DNA of 64,000 bases, from NCBI RefSeq assembly GCF_000002995.4, contig NW_025062479.1:8299721-8363720 (forward strand), in the 5' to 3' direction. Positions 11,230 through 24,980 of this stretch are shown here, piece after piece; the stretch's first letter is position 1, and each line of letters starts with the position of its first letter. The DNA is from Brugia malayi. Its lineage: Eukaryota > Nematoda > Chromadorea > Rhabditida > Onchocercidae. The position numbers and the translations under genes were made by a program. The notes below the pieces were generated by a model, which saw nothing but the letters and a program-made list of their open reading frames with translations, searched no databases and was not told the DNA's origin.

Positions 11230-14200
11230 TCACCTTCCTGAACTGCACAATAATAGTGCAATGATAATTACATATTTAGCTTCAAGTTGCTCAAATATGG
11301 CCGCTCCACCTAGAAATACATTATTATCTTATGGAGATAATGCAGCCTCAATATCTTCTAAGGACAAGCATACTGTTGGAAGAACGATAAACCCTATAAG
11401 AATTACAATCTAAAACTTCTTAAGTTCTAAAAATCTTGAAGCACTTGATATGAAGTTGCAAACTTACCGGACGACATGTCGTCTACGACATAGTCCGCAG
11501 ATTCCATGCCACTTCTATTCTGATCGGGAAAAATATCCCATGAAGCATTGAATCTGCTTTGTATTTCCTTCGAAATCCATCGCTGTGCTTGCCTACTCGT
11601 CGAATGAGGCACTTCACCACGGTCAGTAAGTGTACTTGAAAAACTTGGCCGCCCTGAACCACTGTCAAGAGTTGTCTCCGATGAGTCCAGCGAAGTTTTC
11701 TACAAAATTTGAATTTCATTCCTTTGCTGGAATCACCAGAATTACTACGAAAATATTAAAAAATTATCAACTCTTCCAGCATTTGATTTTACAAGCCGCT
11801 AACCACAGAATCATTTTCAAGTTCCCGAAACAAGAAATCGCCCTCAACTCCATCCATCGCTAACTGTCTGACATACTCTAATCGTGTCAAATCAAGACCG
11901 TGTTTTTTAGCGAACTTCTGTGATTCATTGTTTAGTCTGTCGATATCCTGGAAACATACTTCACCTATACCAATTAAATTAAAATTGGAGGGATTAAAAA
12001 CTTTTATTATTCTTATCATCTTCAGCATATTATTTTAGTGATAGCATTCCCCACAACCCTAAATTTTGCAGTAAGAATTACTGTTTACTGATGTAATGAC
12101 CAAAGAAAAGGATGGTGACTTACTTGTCCTATTTTTACACTGTCACTTATAGGTGGCTTCACACGACGACTTCTAGACCATTCTTCTTTTTCAGTTCTTT
12201 CTGCTTCCGATGACTCTAGTGCTGTAGACTTCGTATCCATTCCTTACATTTCAATTTAGGCTTTAAATCATTTTTAAGATTTTACTTTAAACTTTAATTT
12301 ATTGTGGCATTTGCTCATATGTGGGAAATTTCTCACTGTCTTCTCAGAAACGAAAGCATGTTTAACTTCTTCAGAACTTAAGTACCTTCTTCAGAATTTA
12401 AGTAAGAATTGTCACGCAAAGGTCGAACATCAATACGCAACCTCATATTTGCAGTAACACAAAGTCCCAACCGAGTGTTATTTATGCCTTCTGCAGATCC
12501 ATTTGATGTTGCTAAAATTTTGATCTCTACAAATAATGGTAGGAACAATAAAATGTTGTGAAATATCATAATTAAAAAGTGAATTTTTTTTGCATAATAC
12601 ATTTTTAGGTTGAGATTCAATAAATTCTGTGAAACTGCAAAGAAACTAACTAATCAAATAATATGATCGGCCCGGCTGGTATTCGAAGCCATTTGGTAAA
12701 GGAGAAAATTGGTGAAATACAATTACATGGCTGGTAGATGTCGTTGCTAGAGGTGAATCGCAGATAAGAAATGCCTGCGAACGACTGTCCAATTCACAGC
12801 TCATAAATGACAAGTCAGATACCTAGCAAATAGTGTTATGTTCATGGAAAAGTTTAATATATTGAATACTAACTTAGGGTTTCTTCACAGTTAAATAATA
12901 GGAAAAGTTGAATGCACGAAAATAGCTTGTTAGACTATTACCTGATGAACAATGAGCTGCTCATAGTTATTGGTATTATTATGCATGTTATATGTTGGAC
13001 AAACTACTTCCATTGAATCCATTGCATCTACTTCAATATATGCTGCTCCAGCACCAATTTCCTCATCTTGTGGGAACAATGAACGATCAGTGAATCTGCA
13101 AAATCAAATAAACAAGTTTTTTATCATTATTTATTCATTTATGTTTTGATAGGCAACAAAAAAATGTCGAATGAAAACAAGTAAGTATATTTAAGAATTT
13201 TTCTTCAGGGTGCAATTAATTTGAAAAAAAATCTATCCTCTATGCATTTTTTTATCAAAACGGAAAGAGGCAAATTCCTGGAAATTTTGTGCCTCTGGCT
13301 TTAATAATGTTCTAATAAGCAATAACAGATAATTGTTAGTCCTACAAAAGACTTTAATTATTTCTATATATGGTTAATATCACCAAATTATTGATCATGG
13401 CTTAATAAAAAGTGACATGAATTTTAAAACCACTAAGCACCATTTCACATTTTATTATACTTTGGGATATTATTTAGAAAACTAATATTTTTTGATATCA
13501 CAATAAAAAGACGGTTAGACTAATAAAAAAAGCGATTAGACTAAAAAAAAGTAAGTACAACTGTATATGATCTGTATTTAACTTGCTGAAAATTTTGAAT
13601 AGAAGAAAATTAGGATTATTCCCAATACTTAATTTTGCCCTTTTACTTGAATGAATAGATAATAAATTCAATCTTCTCCTGAACAAGGAATTAGTACTTC
13701 TTAGTTTTGTCGGATATTCGGGGATTAAATTCAATTCTGAAATGTCACCAGAAATCCCGAAAATCATAGACAAACAGACCTCAATTAATGGTAACTTGGC
13801 AATGTTGTTTCTAACTTGTAGCTTTTTTCTTTTTTACTTTGTAAAATATTTGAAATTTATGAAATTCCCTAGAAAATCGTTTCACTGATGCTTTAGTTCC
13901 TTTCGAACAACATACCATTAATGCGAGGACATCAACATTATCTTGAGCACTCGTTTGCTTCAACCGTATTGAAATGAGCCACACGATAGAAAGAATTTAA
14001 AGAGAATTCAGTTCGTGGTCCTCAAAATGAGATTTTATAATAGAATTTAATATATTATTCAACTATCCCAGCTTTTTGTCTGACTGGAGACCAACTTCAG
14101 CTCGAATGTACGACTGAAGAACGATTACACAGGATTCAGTTGATGAAATCAATCGTCGAACCCCCACTCAACGTACAGCTTAGCTGATTAAACAACGACT

Positions 14201-17200
14201 ATTAATCAATTGGTTTTTCGCTGAAATTTAGTCTATCCTTTCGTACTTTGAATGAAATTCAGATATTTAAACTTTCCTATTTTAATTCCCTATTTTCTTG
14301 ATTACATCCCTTCACTGGCATAAAGAAAAACAGCATATTTCAAACAAGACTTTAGGAATTTATTGAAATTTCAATGGCTTCGAAGAGAGCTCGCGATGCA
14401 CTAATAAATGTGCATTTTGCGTACTAGCAGTAGATCAACGATTGAATACTTCTAACAACTGAAAACAGTGAAGAAAAGAAAACATCTGAGTAAGAAAGAC
14501 TGTAAAATTAGTGTAACGGAAAAGACTGAAACAACGCAATATGTGCTATTCCCTACATAACGTTATTTCAATAAAGTAATAAAAGCATGTTGGAGTGTAA
14601 ACATCATCTGCTTTATATCCTCATCTATTCTTCATGGTCCGGTTACTACTAATTATTCACTTGTATCAGTCTTCTTACATACGTGGTTACAAAAGCTCTC
14701 AGATGTCATTTCGCTTTGTTTACTTCAGTGTATCAACTAATCTTTACTTATTAGATTATAGTGAATGGATATGAGTAAGTGTCATCTATGGTATATGAAA
14801 AAAAGAAAAAAACCTAATCATCACATATACTGACAAATGCTTATTTTAAAATCTCTCAAGAAACAAACACAGTAAGAGGGAAAAAAGACTGAAGTGAAAA
14901 AGAGTCCAGGATATCAACCATTTCAGAAATAAATCTGAACTTACTCTTCTATGTTGCTAAATTGTTATTGTGGCACAACAGGTCCCTTATGCACTCAAGC
15001 AATCAATCAGCCAGCAGCAAAATGTCGAGATAACAATGTATGATAATGAATGAATACAGCATGCAGTTTGTTCGAACGTATCAAAACGCACCTTTTGAGA
15101 AGGTTCTGTGTTTGCAACTTATTGCCCTGACATTATTCATTACTATCATGTGACAGTAATTAGAAGCGTTATTAGCAACCATCAATGTCATTATCACGTC
15201 ATTATCATTGTGATGGATGTGACTGAGAAACTTATTTGTTTACTACAGTATTTCAAAAACATCATAATTTAAAAAACGATGTATCGATTGTTCTCTTGAA
15301 AAATAAGTAAATTATAAATTTATCGGTTTCGCATCTAATATTTTGATCCTATCTCTTACAATCTACTTTCAGTTAATTTTTTTTAACTAATTATTCCTTT
15401 CATTCGTTTTTTCCTATTTACGTTTCAGTAATTTCGAAAATTCTAATCAGTCATTTTGCTGTAGTTAAAAAATCAATTTTTCCATTTTTTTTGCAGTTAT
15501 TAGTACTATTGAAAATTTTATTTTGTGAGGATAAATTAACCATTTTTAAATGATCCCTTATTCGTACGCTGAATTAATTTATTGGTGAGGGAAGCTGAAG
15601 ATATTGATTAAGGAAGTGAGGTAATAGGAGCAAGAGGACATCACTGTTTCTGTTTTAGATTACATGGTGAAAACAACGAGACAGAAGAAATGACCAAGAG
15701 AAAGAAGCAACACCAAGTCATATTACAGATAATTTAGCTAATTTAATGAATATGTTCTCAGTCCCTTAGAGGTAATGAATAAACCATTCCACCAGTCATA
15801 AACACACTCTTCGTCATCCCAATTCTTATCGGTATTCAACCAGATTATCTACCAGTTAGTCGTTTTCTAGAAATATTAAAAAAAAGTCGTTTTCTAGAAA
15901 TATAAAAAAAAAAACCGACATATTATTCAAATCTAGAAATGGTCCTCCAACAAGAATAGTCGTCTAATCACACTTATTAAATTTTCTGCTTACTCAAAAT
16001 ATGAGACTGAATTCCAATTTGTTTATTCTTCAACTCTCATCACTTTTCTATCCGTTCTCAGGGTCTGTATTTTGATAAGAACATCAGCTCGAAAGTTATA
16101 ATTTAAGGATTCGATGTACTGAATTGTCTTCATTTCCTCCTGATGCTTTCATATCGCTTGACTTGACTGATTCTTTTATAGCCATTACTATTTATTACTG
16201 TTTGAATAATTTGCTTGATTCACTTTGTGTTAATAAGCTTTGCATTCACACTCTGTTCCTTATCATTTCACAAAAGTTATTTTTACTTGCCCACTCTTTC
16301 AGAATTATTTATGGTAACAAATTTCAAAAAAAGCTTGAAGATTACTCGAATTTTACACAAAAATATATTATGAAACACAGATATATGTCGTATGGAAGAC
16401 GAGATAAATTAGAATTATAATGCAATCAAGAATCGAGACGTTCATTTTATTTGAGAGGACCATTTCGTTCATTTTTTATGGTTACCAACCAGAAACATAG
16501 TACTATTTATTTTAGTTAATTGTTTCATTTATGATATTTCAGCTTATATATATACCCACATTTTATGATTTCTGGTTGCTGTTTGCAAGCAAATCGAAAG
16601 CCAAAAATTTGAAATTAAGTAAAAAAGTAATTGCTCAGGGAGTAATTTATAACATTGCATTCAAAATTAAATTCAAAAGTAGAATAATTCATCTTTAAAT
16701 GAAGGGAAATGTCTCAGGTTATCTGATGTACATTCAGTTACAATAATTAATAAGTATTTATTTACTTTAAGAACAAAAGTCCAACTAAATTTAACGTCAG
16801 ATCATATGTGGAATTTTAATTCCACTAATGCATATTCTATATAAGTAATTCGTCCAACTCACCACTGTTCATTTTTCTCTTATCGCCTTCCTATTGAAAG
16901 AGTGACAGAAATCTAGCATCTTTCAGTTCAACAATAATTAATTGCTTGTGGTCAGATTTACGTGCATTGCATTACCAACTAATTATTAGGAAGAATGAGT
17001 ACAACCTCGTTCTCACAACATGTTTATAGCAAACACTGCAAACTGAAGAAGGAGAAGTTTGAACTATAGGTGTGATCTCTACTACCATTTCGAAGATTTC
17101 GTGGCCATACTCTGAATACCCAAATGTTCCCAATACCCACAAGCTCAATGAAATTCTGGGACAAGTAGTAAATGAGACCGAATTTCATTTTGATGACTGT

Positions 17201-20200
17201 TTTGTTTTCCTCGTAGACATTTCAAGACCTCATCCGTAAACTTGAAGTGTTGAGAGTTATCTGGAATTTCTTTCAGCAGTACTTTTTTCTCTGTGGAGTA
17301 AAATTAAACGAAGTCGTGATATAAAAACAACACAATTTCTCACGCTATGTGGTTTCTATATTGGTTGTTGAGAACATGCTTGATGTTAATGTGAATATTA
17401 CACCCTTGGAGACTCTATGAAGTATTCATAATGATGTCAGCAAGTCCTCAATACAATCTACAGCTTAGCATCTAGATAACTCTCCAACCTCATTGATATA
17501 CCTTTTTGCTTTTCATCATTTCATTAATAATCATTCAGAAACTATAAACATCGCCCAACTTATATGCATGCAGAAGCTAAATTGAACTTAAAAGATGAGA
17601 AGAGAGCGCATCTAGATTAGAAATTTGTCAACTTCAGAACTAAAGTGATTTCTGCAATTAACAAATCATTCAATTTCACTATCAAGCCATTCGCTCAAAG
17701 GTAAAACGCCAATCTTTAAAAACATTTTATGACATTAAATTCTTCTCATTTTTGGAACACCTTAACTTAGATCCAGAAAAATGATAACAGAACTGCTATT
17801 TTTTGAAACATAACACTGGAATCTTATCAGCAGTGTTTGAAATTACAGATGTTTTTACTAAAATAACCACTATGGCTATAACTAAGATCTAGCGATTGCC
17901 GCAATATTACTGGAAATCATTTAGTATATGACAACAATCTGTAATAATTCGCTTGATGATGCTATTATTTTCACGAAAAATGTCAATGGCAGCAGCTGGA
18001 GAATTGAAAGAGCTCGGAAAGGGAAAATAGGCATTCGACAGTACGGTAACTGTCATATCGAATTACACAAAGTAATCGATCTGAATTAATGCGATGTGCT
18101 CCTTCTAGATGACATTTCACAAATTCATTTTGACATTCAATTGCTGATTAGAACATTTTTTAGAAAGACATTATTTCGGTAGTCTTATTATGCTCCTGCT
18201 GTCCTCAAAACCTTAAAGCAGAAAACGCTTGACTTGATGGAAAAGTGCAGGCTGGTAGATCTTTTCTTCCATTGACAATAAATCTTCGTTGGAAAAAAAC
18301 TCCTTACACCATTTGGTAGAACTGTAAAACGGCACTTTTCCTTGTTGCTTTGAATTCGATAATATCATCTTCATTTTACACTATCAGAAAAGAGTACCAC
18401 ATCCCACTAATATTCTAATGATAGGGTTCATTCCTGATTCAAGTGACTCTCATAAGAATTAGTTAAGTGAATTAAATTTATTCGTAATTAATCCAACCTC
18501 ACATAATTCAATTCAAGTTTTAATTATGACGACCGATTGATAGACTTCTTATATATTCTATGGTAATATCGGCAGCATAAAAGATTAAAACATAAAAGAT
18601 TTTCCATTTATAGCGAAAACAACTTTAGTAAAATGAACTTAATTTGTGTCAAAAGACATGACAAAAGCTCTTATTTATTAAGGAGTATTTGTCAACTTCG
18701 AATTAAGTAGAGCAGGCATCACCTGAACGATCACTTTTCCTCCTACATCGAACATCATAAAAGGCGTGGAAGGATGGAAGATGGAATGAAGTAGTGATTC
18801 TCAGGTAATGCCACTTGAATACGTCTCTACATCCCTCTTTGTTCAACACTTCCAATATCTTCATTGACTCAATTCAAGTGATACAAAGATACGGGCAATA
18901 TTAATATGGGCAGAAAGTTCCTCAACTACCATTGAGGCGTCGTAATACAACAACCATCATTAGATATATAAAATTCAAATCCCACAAATTTTCGGATTCC
19001 ATAGCTACTTAAATCTTTGATTTTATATACTTCGGAAAAACAGGCAATTCATATATTATTAGTGGTTCAAATTCCCTGGATCATTCACTGCATTCATTCA
19101 TTCATTCATTAACGCATTTTGAGCTATTCTACGAACAGGCCACACAGCCGTAATCCTTCACGACGTGTTTCTTCGATAACAGGCGATTAACGAGTATTTG
19201 GTGCTTCGAAAAGATCAATTTGCATAAATGTATCAACCACAATGGGAATATAACCAATAAAAAGTGTAAAACAATGCAAGTGTGTACTGTGTGACCTTTA
19301 CAAAGAGTTGAACGGCAGCCTTTTAATCAATTCCTTTCTCATACTAATTAATGACAGTTATTCACTATAATACTGTCCACTCAGAAAAAAAATGATCAAA
19401 TAGAGAAAATTTCCAGACACATTACTGATTTCAGCTCAAATTTAAGGTAAATTAAATTCCTGAAAATTTAACAACTATCATTCATGATGAAATAGTGTGA
19501 AATTTAAATCCAACATTTCTTCCTACCACTTTTGTTTTTGTCACTTTTCCAAGTATTCTATTTATAGAAACGAGGGAAAAACTGATTCTCACAGGACCTT
19601 ACTTTATATGAGCTATGCATTCCATTCTATTTTCAACAATTTTTACAGGCTTTTCAGGTTCTTCAAACAAATGCGACATCACTTCTCAGCTATATTCAAT
19701 GTTCTCTCAGTAGCAAATAAGCTACCCTGGAAAATGATTAAATGAATTACTCTCATAAAAATATCGAACTTTAAGGTAGCTCCCAGCAGATTTTTCTATC
19801 TCTTTCAGTTTCAGAACTTTATATTTAGCTTTAATATTTCAATACAAAGCATTATTTGAACTCAGTCGTAATTATCACTTTCTCTATGGCTTATATTTCT
19901 TAAACTTTCTAATATCAACTGCATTGCAGCCAATCTAATGATATATGGTGCTTAACAGCTCCAAAGAATCAATGAATGTTGAGAAGCAATTAACATCATT
20001 AACGGTAAGTTAATCAAGGTGTCAAATCAACTTAGAGATCCACATAGTTTTCCTCATCTTTTCTGGGAGTTAGAAAGGAAATGACATTTAAAAGATAAGG
20101 CATTAGATTGGCTCCATCGTGTTAGAAAGAAAAAAAGTGAGAATATTCCTAATATTTTAATAATCCGAATCAAATTACTTCCAAGAAGAAAAAGGCTTAA

Positions 20201-23200
20201 GTAAAGATGGAGAGAGGTCACTGTAAATTTCTTTCTTGAGCTCCTGCTTTGGCCTTCAACAATTAGAATGACAGATAATCGGTTCATCGGACCATTTCTC
20301 ATTACAGTATAACCCAGTTCACTTTACTTCCTACGAATTTGTACCAAACAACCATTTTGATCTCATCTCCTAATTTGTTCACTTTAATCTCTATCGACGA
20401 ATGGTTACTTATTGTGCATACATTGCTTAGCCTACTTCACTGATTCATTGCATTTGCTTGGAGAGGATTCGGATTAGTACCGAGTTCCAGCCACTGACCT
20501 CAGCAAAAATTTAGGTCAATTTGGGCGCATCCAAGAGAATTAGTTTGGGCATATCCAAACTAGTGATATATATTTCTTTTTTCGTCCACTACGTAATGTC
20601 TTGCATTAAGAGCCGATAACTAGAACAGAAGTCGGTTAAAAATAATCATAAACAAAAGCACTGGGTGGATTAATAAAGTGATTAGTATATATAATATGAA
20701 AAGGTCTGCTGTTGGGCCAAAACATAAACAGAAATTCAAAAATCACATATAAATCTTTATCAGACAAAATTTTAACTGTTACTACAATCAATTCATATTT
20801 GTGTCCAGTCTTTCCATCAGGCGATGGAAGAAGAATCATTAAACTTTATATTTTATTTCAAAGGGAGTCGTCTAAATTTCACCGAAATTTTCTTTTTTCT
20901 GAAGCACATTCCTTCTAATCCGTTTAACACTACTGACAATTGTTCAAGTTAATGTACACATATGTATTTAATTCTTATACCATCCGTCACCATCTCTTTC
21001 CCAATTATATACGATTTGTAACTAGTGAGACTAGCAATCAAAAGGGGTAGGTTAAATTCACGGCTTTACCTAATTTTGACCTCACTAATATTCCAGATGC
21101 TCTCAAATCCTCATTATTTTTTTTCCAGAATAATCTGGAATTTATGAAACGAAAGAAACTATAATTAAAGTGAGCTGAAAAAATATCCTAGTTGTTTAAT
21201 ACTAGTATATCTCTGCACTATATGCCATATATTGGCTACCTATATTAGCTATGGCAGCATAATAAATTAATCACATTTTATTACGGCTTGTGAATTTGCA
21301 ATTAGAAAAAATGAAGATAACCGAAACCCGCAGCACTAATATTATTTTTACATCGGATTTAATATAAGGTCAATACTGATTTTAGTTACCGAAAATTATT
21401 TATAGGTAACCAACCAAAGTGAAAAAAAGAAAAAAAACTGGTTCTTAAGTCAAACAAAAAAATGAATTTGTTTACAGAATCATGTCCACATAAAAAAGGG
21501 AAAAAGAGAAGGTAGTATAAAAATGATTAGGCCTGATGACGTTCAGCAAATAAACTAATAACCATCAGGGAAGCAAATAAGACGCCAACATTAGTTATAC
21601 AATATCCTCACTCAGTCATTGATCTTCCACGGACACAGTCCTCTTCTGATAAAATGATTTTCATGTTGCGTTTGCAGACCCTCCACGATGGCAAGAAATA
21701 AAGTAGAGAGGTGGCAGAAAGCGTGACTCTTAAGGTAAAATGACTCTTAAGCCATGACCAGTGTTAAAGGCGACCTCGGGCAGTGTCGACAAAGCGCTGC
21801 CATTTTAAAGTTACGCCTCGTTTCTTTAATTTCATTCTTTTGTGCGCACTTTCATGAGAATAAATATTGTCCTCAAAATAGAACGCAACAATTGAGCATT
21901 GCATATACATATATACATATATGCCCAAGAATTGCCCATTAAATGGGCAGAAACTAGTGACATTAAGCATTTTATGCTTCCTTGATTTTATCACTTCCGC
22001 ACCAATTGAATCTCTTCCTGTTCTCGAACCCTCTTGAATAGACTATTTCCCTCTTTGTCTACTTATACTGTTTTCCTCTCTTAAATGATATCCAAAATGT
22101 TTTTTTTTTACTCAAAACAGAATAATTCCTTTGAATTGGTAACTAATCAAATTCGACAGGTGGGAAAGTTCTGTCAGAAAGTGAGTGGGTACAATGCTCG
22201 AAAGATTCAACCCATTTCTAAAATACAAAAGAGTAAGCTCACTATTTAAATAAATGAATATGTCATTTAAAAATCATAAATTATTTTACATAATTCCACA
22301 TTCGTTGAAGTTTTAGCAGATAGTTCAGCAAAGTGATTAGCGCTTTGCTGACTAAACGTCAAGAGAGCGCTAATGAATAAAAAAGAAGAAATGGTTAGAC
22401 TAGAATATGATTAAATATTGCGCATCCTAATGCTATACAAACGACATATAACAATAGGAATAAGGAAAATGAAAGCACATTATCCAAGGATTTTATGCAA
22501 AAATATGGAACCTTTCAGTTGCGTTTTTATCAAGAAGATTTCTTTTTTTACTGTAGCATAGGCAAGAAAAAAAACTGAAATGTAATTAGTCTTCTACATC
22601 AAGTAATTTTATCCTCCAAACCTAAACATCGTTCCTGTTCTTTTTTCTAGATTTGGCAGAAATTCAGAAATTAAACATTAAATACATTACAAATTTCCCA
22701 ATTACAAAAAACAGATCTAATTCCTTTCTCAAATTACAACTTCCTCAAACATTTATCGAAAATCAGCTCAGTTGCATAAATTTATGGTTGAAATATTCTG
22801 TTACTGTTATTTGTCCTCTTCACACATAAATAAATAGGCAAATAAATAAATTAGACAAATAAGTAAATAAATTAGATAAACAAATAAATAGATCAATTGA
22901 TTAGTTAATTAATATAAAGGAAGTGAACAAATAAATAAGTAAATAAACAAATAAGTAAACAAATAAATGAGTAATATAAATATAAGTGCAAAATAAACAT
23001 AAATATATAAAAATAAACATAAATACAAATGTAAATATAAATCAATAGAAAGACAAAATATAAATATATGAATATAAATAAAAATACAAATATATAGACA
23101 TATATGCATTTGAAAACATTATGACCAAACAGAAGACGAGCTACCTCAACAAAAGATAAGCGGAAACAGACAAACGAACATCTGGCTGATGACCCCTCCG

Positions 23201-24931
23201 AGATGAAAAACAAAGAGTTCCGGGAATAAAGATGGCATGCTAGAAGGTGAAGATGCGGTATAAACAAAGAAGGTCCAAGTTAATGCGATAGAAAGTTAGA
23301 TGAAGTTAAATAATTAAATAAGCAATATAGTAACGGAAGCTAACCTTCCGATTCTCTTCCCGCAGATGCCATAGCAGCAACAGTGCGAGGGACTACTGCT
23401 AGATTCGATATTTTTTGATTCACGAACATTCGTGGAGCAAAAGGATGAGATACTCGTTGACATTTTCCGTAATTCGATATGAATGATGCAAACGATTGGT
23501 TTTTCTAACAATGAAAGTGATACTGTCTGTACTGAGGTTTGATTGCTATAGAATAAAATCGATGAGAAGTTGAAAATTTGAGACTTTTTACTTTCCGTCT
23601 ATTTATCCTTCAAAGTTTTCTCCAGAATACACTCTTATTACTTGTTCCACTCGTTGAAATTAGAAAGATCCCAAGCAAACTGGAGTAAAACTAGCTTTAA
23701 CGCTATTTTTATAAAACTGCTTGCTGCAAACAATTTTTTAAAGAGGTAGGGGAATAAAGAAACAGACGAAAATTCCACCAAGTAGGAATCCTATTAAAAC
23801 GAAACCGATTTTTAACCTTGGCATAAATATTTGCTGAGGTCAAAGAGTAAGCACCTACCTTTGTCATACGAAGTCGGAATATGATTTATGTCCTGTCTGA
23901 TAACTTGACTGCTTAATTCACCTCGACCTCATCGATTCCATTCACACTCAAATAGGAACATTTTCTCTTCCCAGCAATGCATTCAGTTTGAGATTTGGAT
24001 CTAATCCAGCATGATCTAACATTTTTAACTCTACTAAAAAATCCAGAAGAAATAATTATTCTCAGTAATATCCTCTATGAATATAATGATCCTAGTCCCA
24101 AAACTTTTTACTTTTAATAGAGATCCCACGATGAACAAAAATTAAAAATGAAATATAATTCGCCAATTTTTGACGGAAAGATCAAAAACAAAATAGCAAT
24201 GACAATCAAGAATGAATTACGAAGAATGTTCAGCCATAATTAATTACCTCCACAATTCGAGATTTGCTTCCATATTTTAAAAGGAATTTGTGCAGCATAA
24301 AACCATTTATAATTGTTAATTATTTACAAGATTCTGCCTCACCTGTTTGTCTCTTCAACTTTCAGCAAATATGTTTATCAAAAAAAAAACTAAACTCGTA
24401 TGTCTATTCTAGGATTGATTATAAAAACATTTAGATAATAAAATGTCAAGTCCAAACTGATCAAAGAAGAAACTTTGTAGTAAATGAAATATAACATAAC
24501 TACTCATTTCATTTTTATTTGTAACTATTTTGAGTTAGTAGCTATTAATTTTTCTTTTCTTTTTTTTCTTCTTTCGACAACAAAGACAATTCCATATAAG
24601 ATTAATAAGATTCTTAAAGTGGAATTATTGATCACTTCGAAAATTATTTTTAAAATTTTAAGAATATATAGCAGAAAGTTTAGACAAAAAATGAAGCGTG
24701 CATTCTAATCAAATGCAATTTATATTTTAACACTTTTCTACGAAAAATCAACTTAATTGAGGAAATAAAATGACCTATAATATTTGTTTCAAAATGATTG
24801 TACAATGCCCCCTCAATCTCTTCTCTCCTTCTCCAAGAAAGGAAAATGATAACGAGCTTTACAGCACCGTTAATGAAGCCATACCAAATCAGCATTTCAT
24901 GCTTCAAACTGAAATAGATAAGAACAGACAC

Positions 24932-24980
<49 letters not shown>

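Noticed and set aside
11329..11393. Alternative last ephrin exon (GFIVLPTVCLSLEDIEAALSP, then stop)
   Set aside because: It is in phase and possible, but its end is not hydrophobic. The exon at 11230-11309 gives a proper GPI-type tail.
11483..11719. Alternative reading of ephrin exon 7 (KLRWTHRRQLL) through the stronger donor GTAAAA at the end of exon 6
   Set aside because: This frame ends at an early TAG and cannot reach the GPI-type exon. The KTSLDSSETT frame continues in phase, although its donor is weaker.
22905..23267. 120-residue minus-strand frame rich in Tyr, Ile and Phe
   Set aside because: It is a translation of the TAAATA-type repeat tract and has no protein-like complexity.
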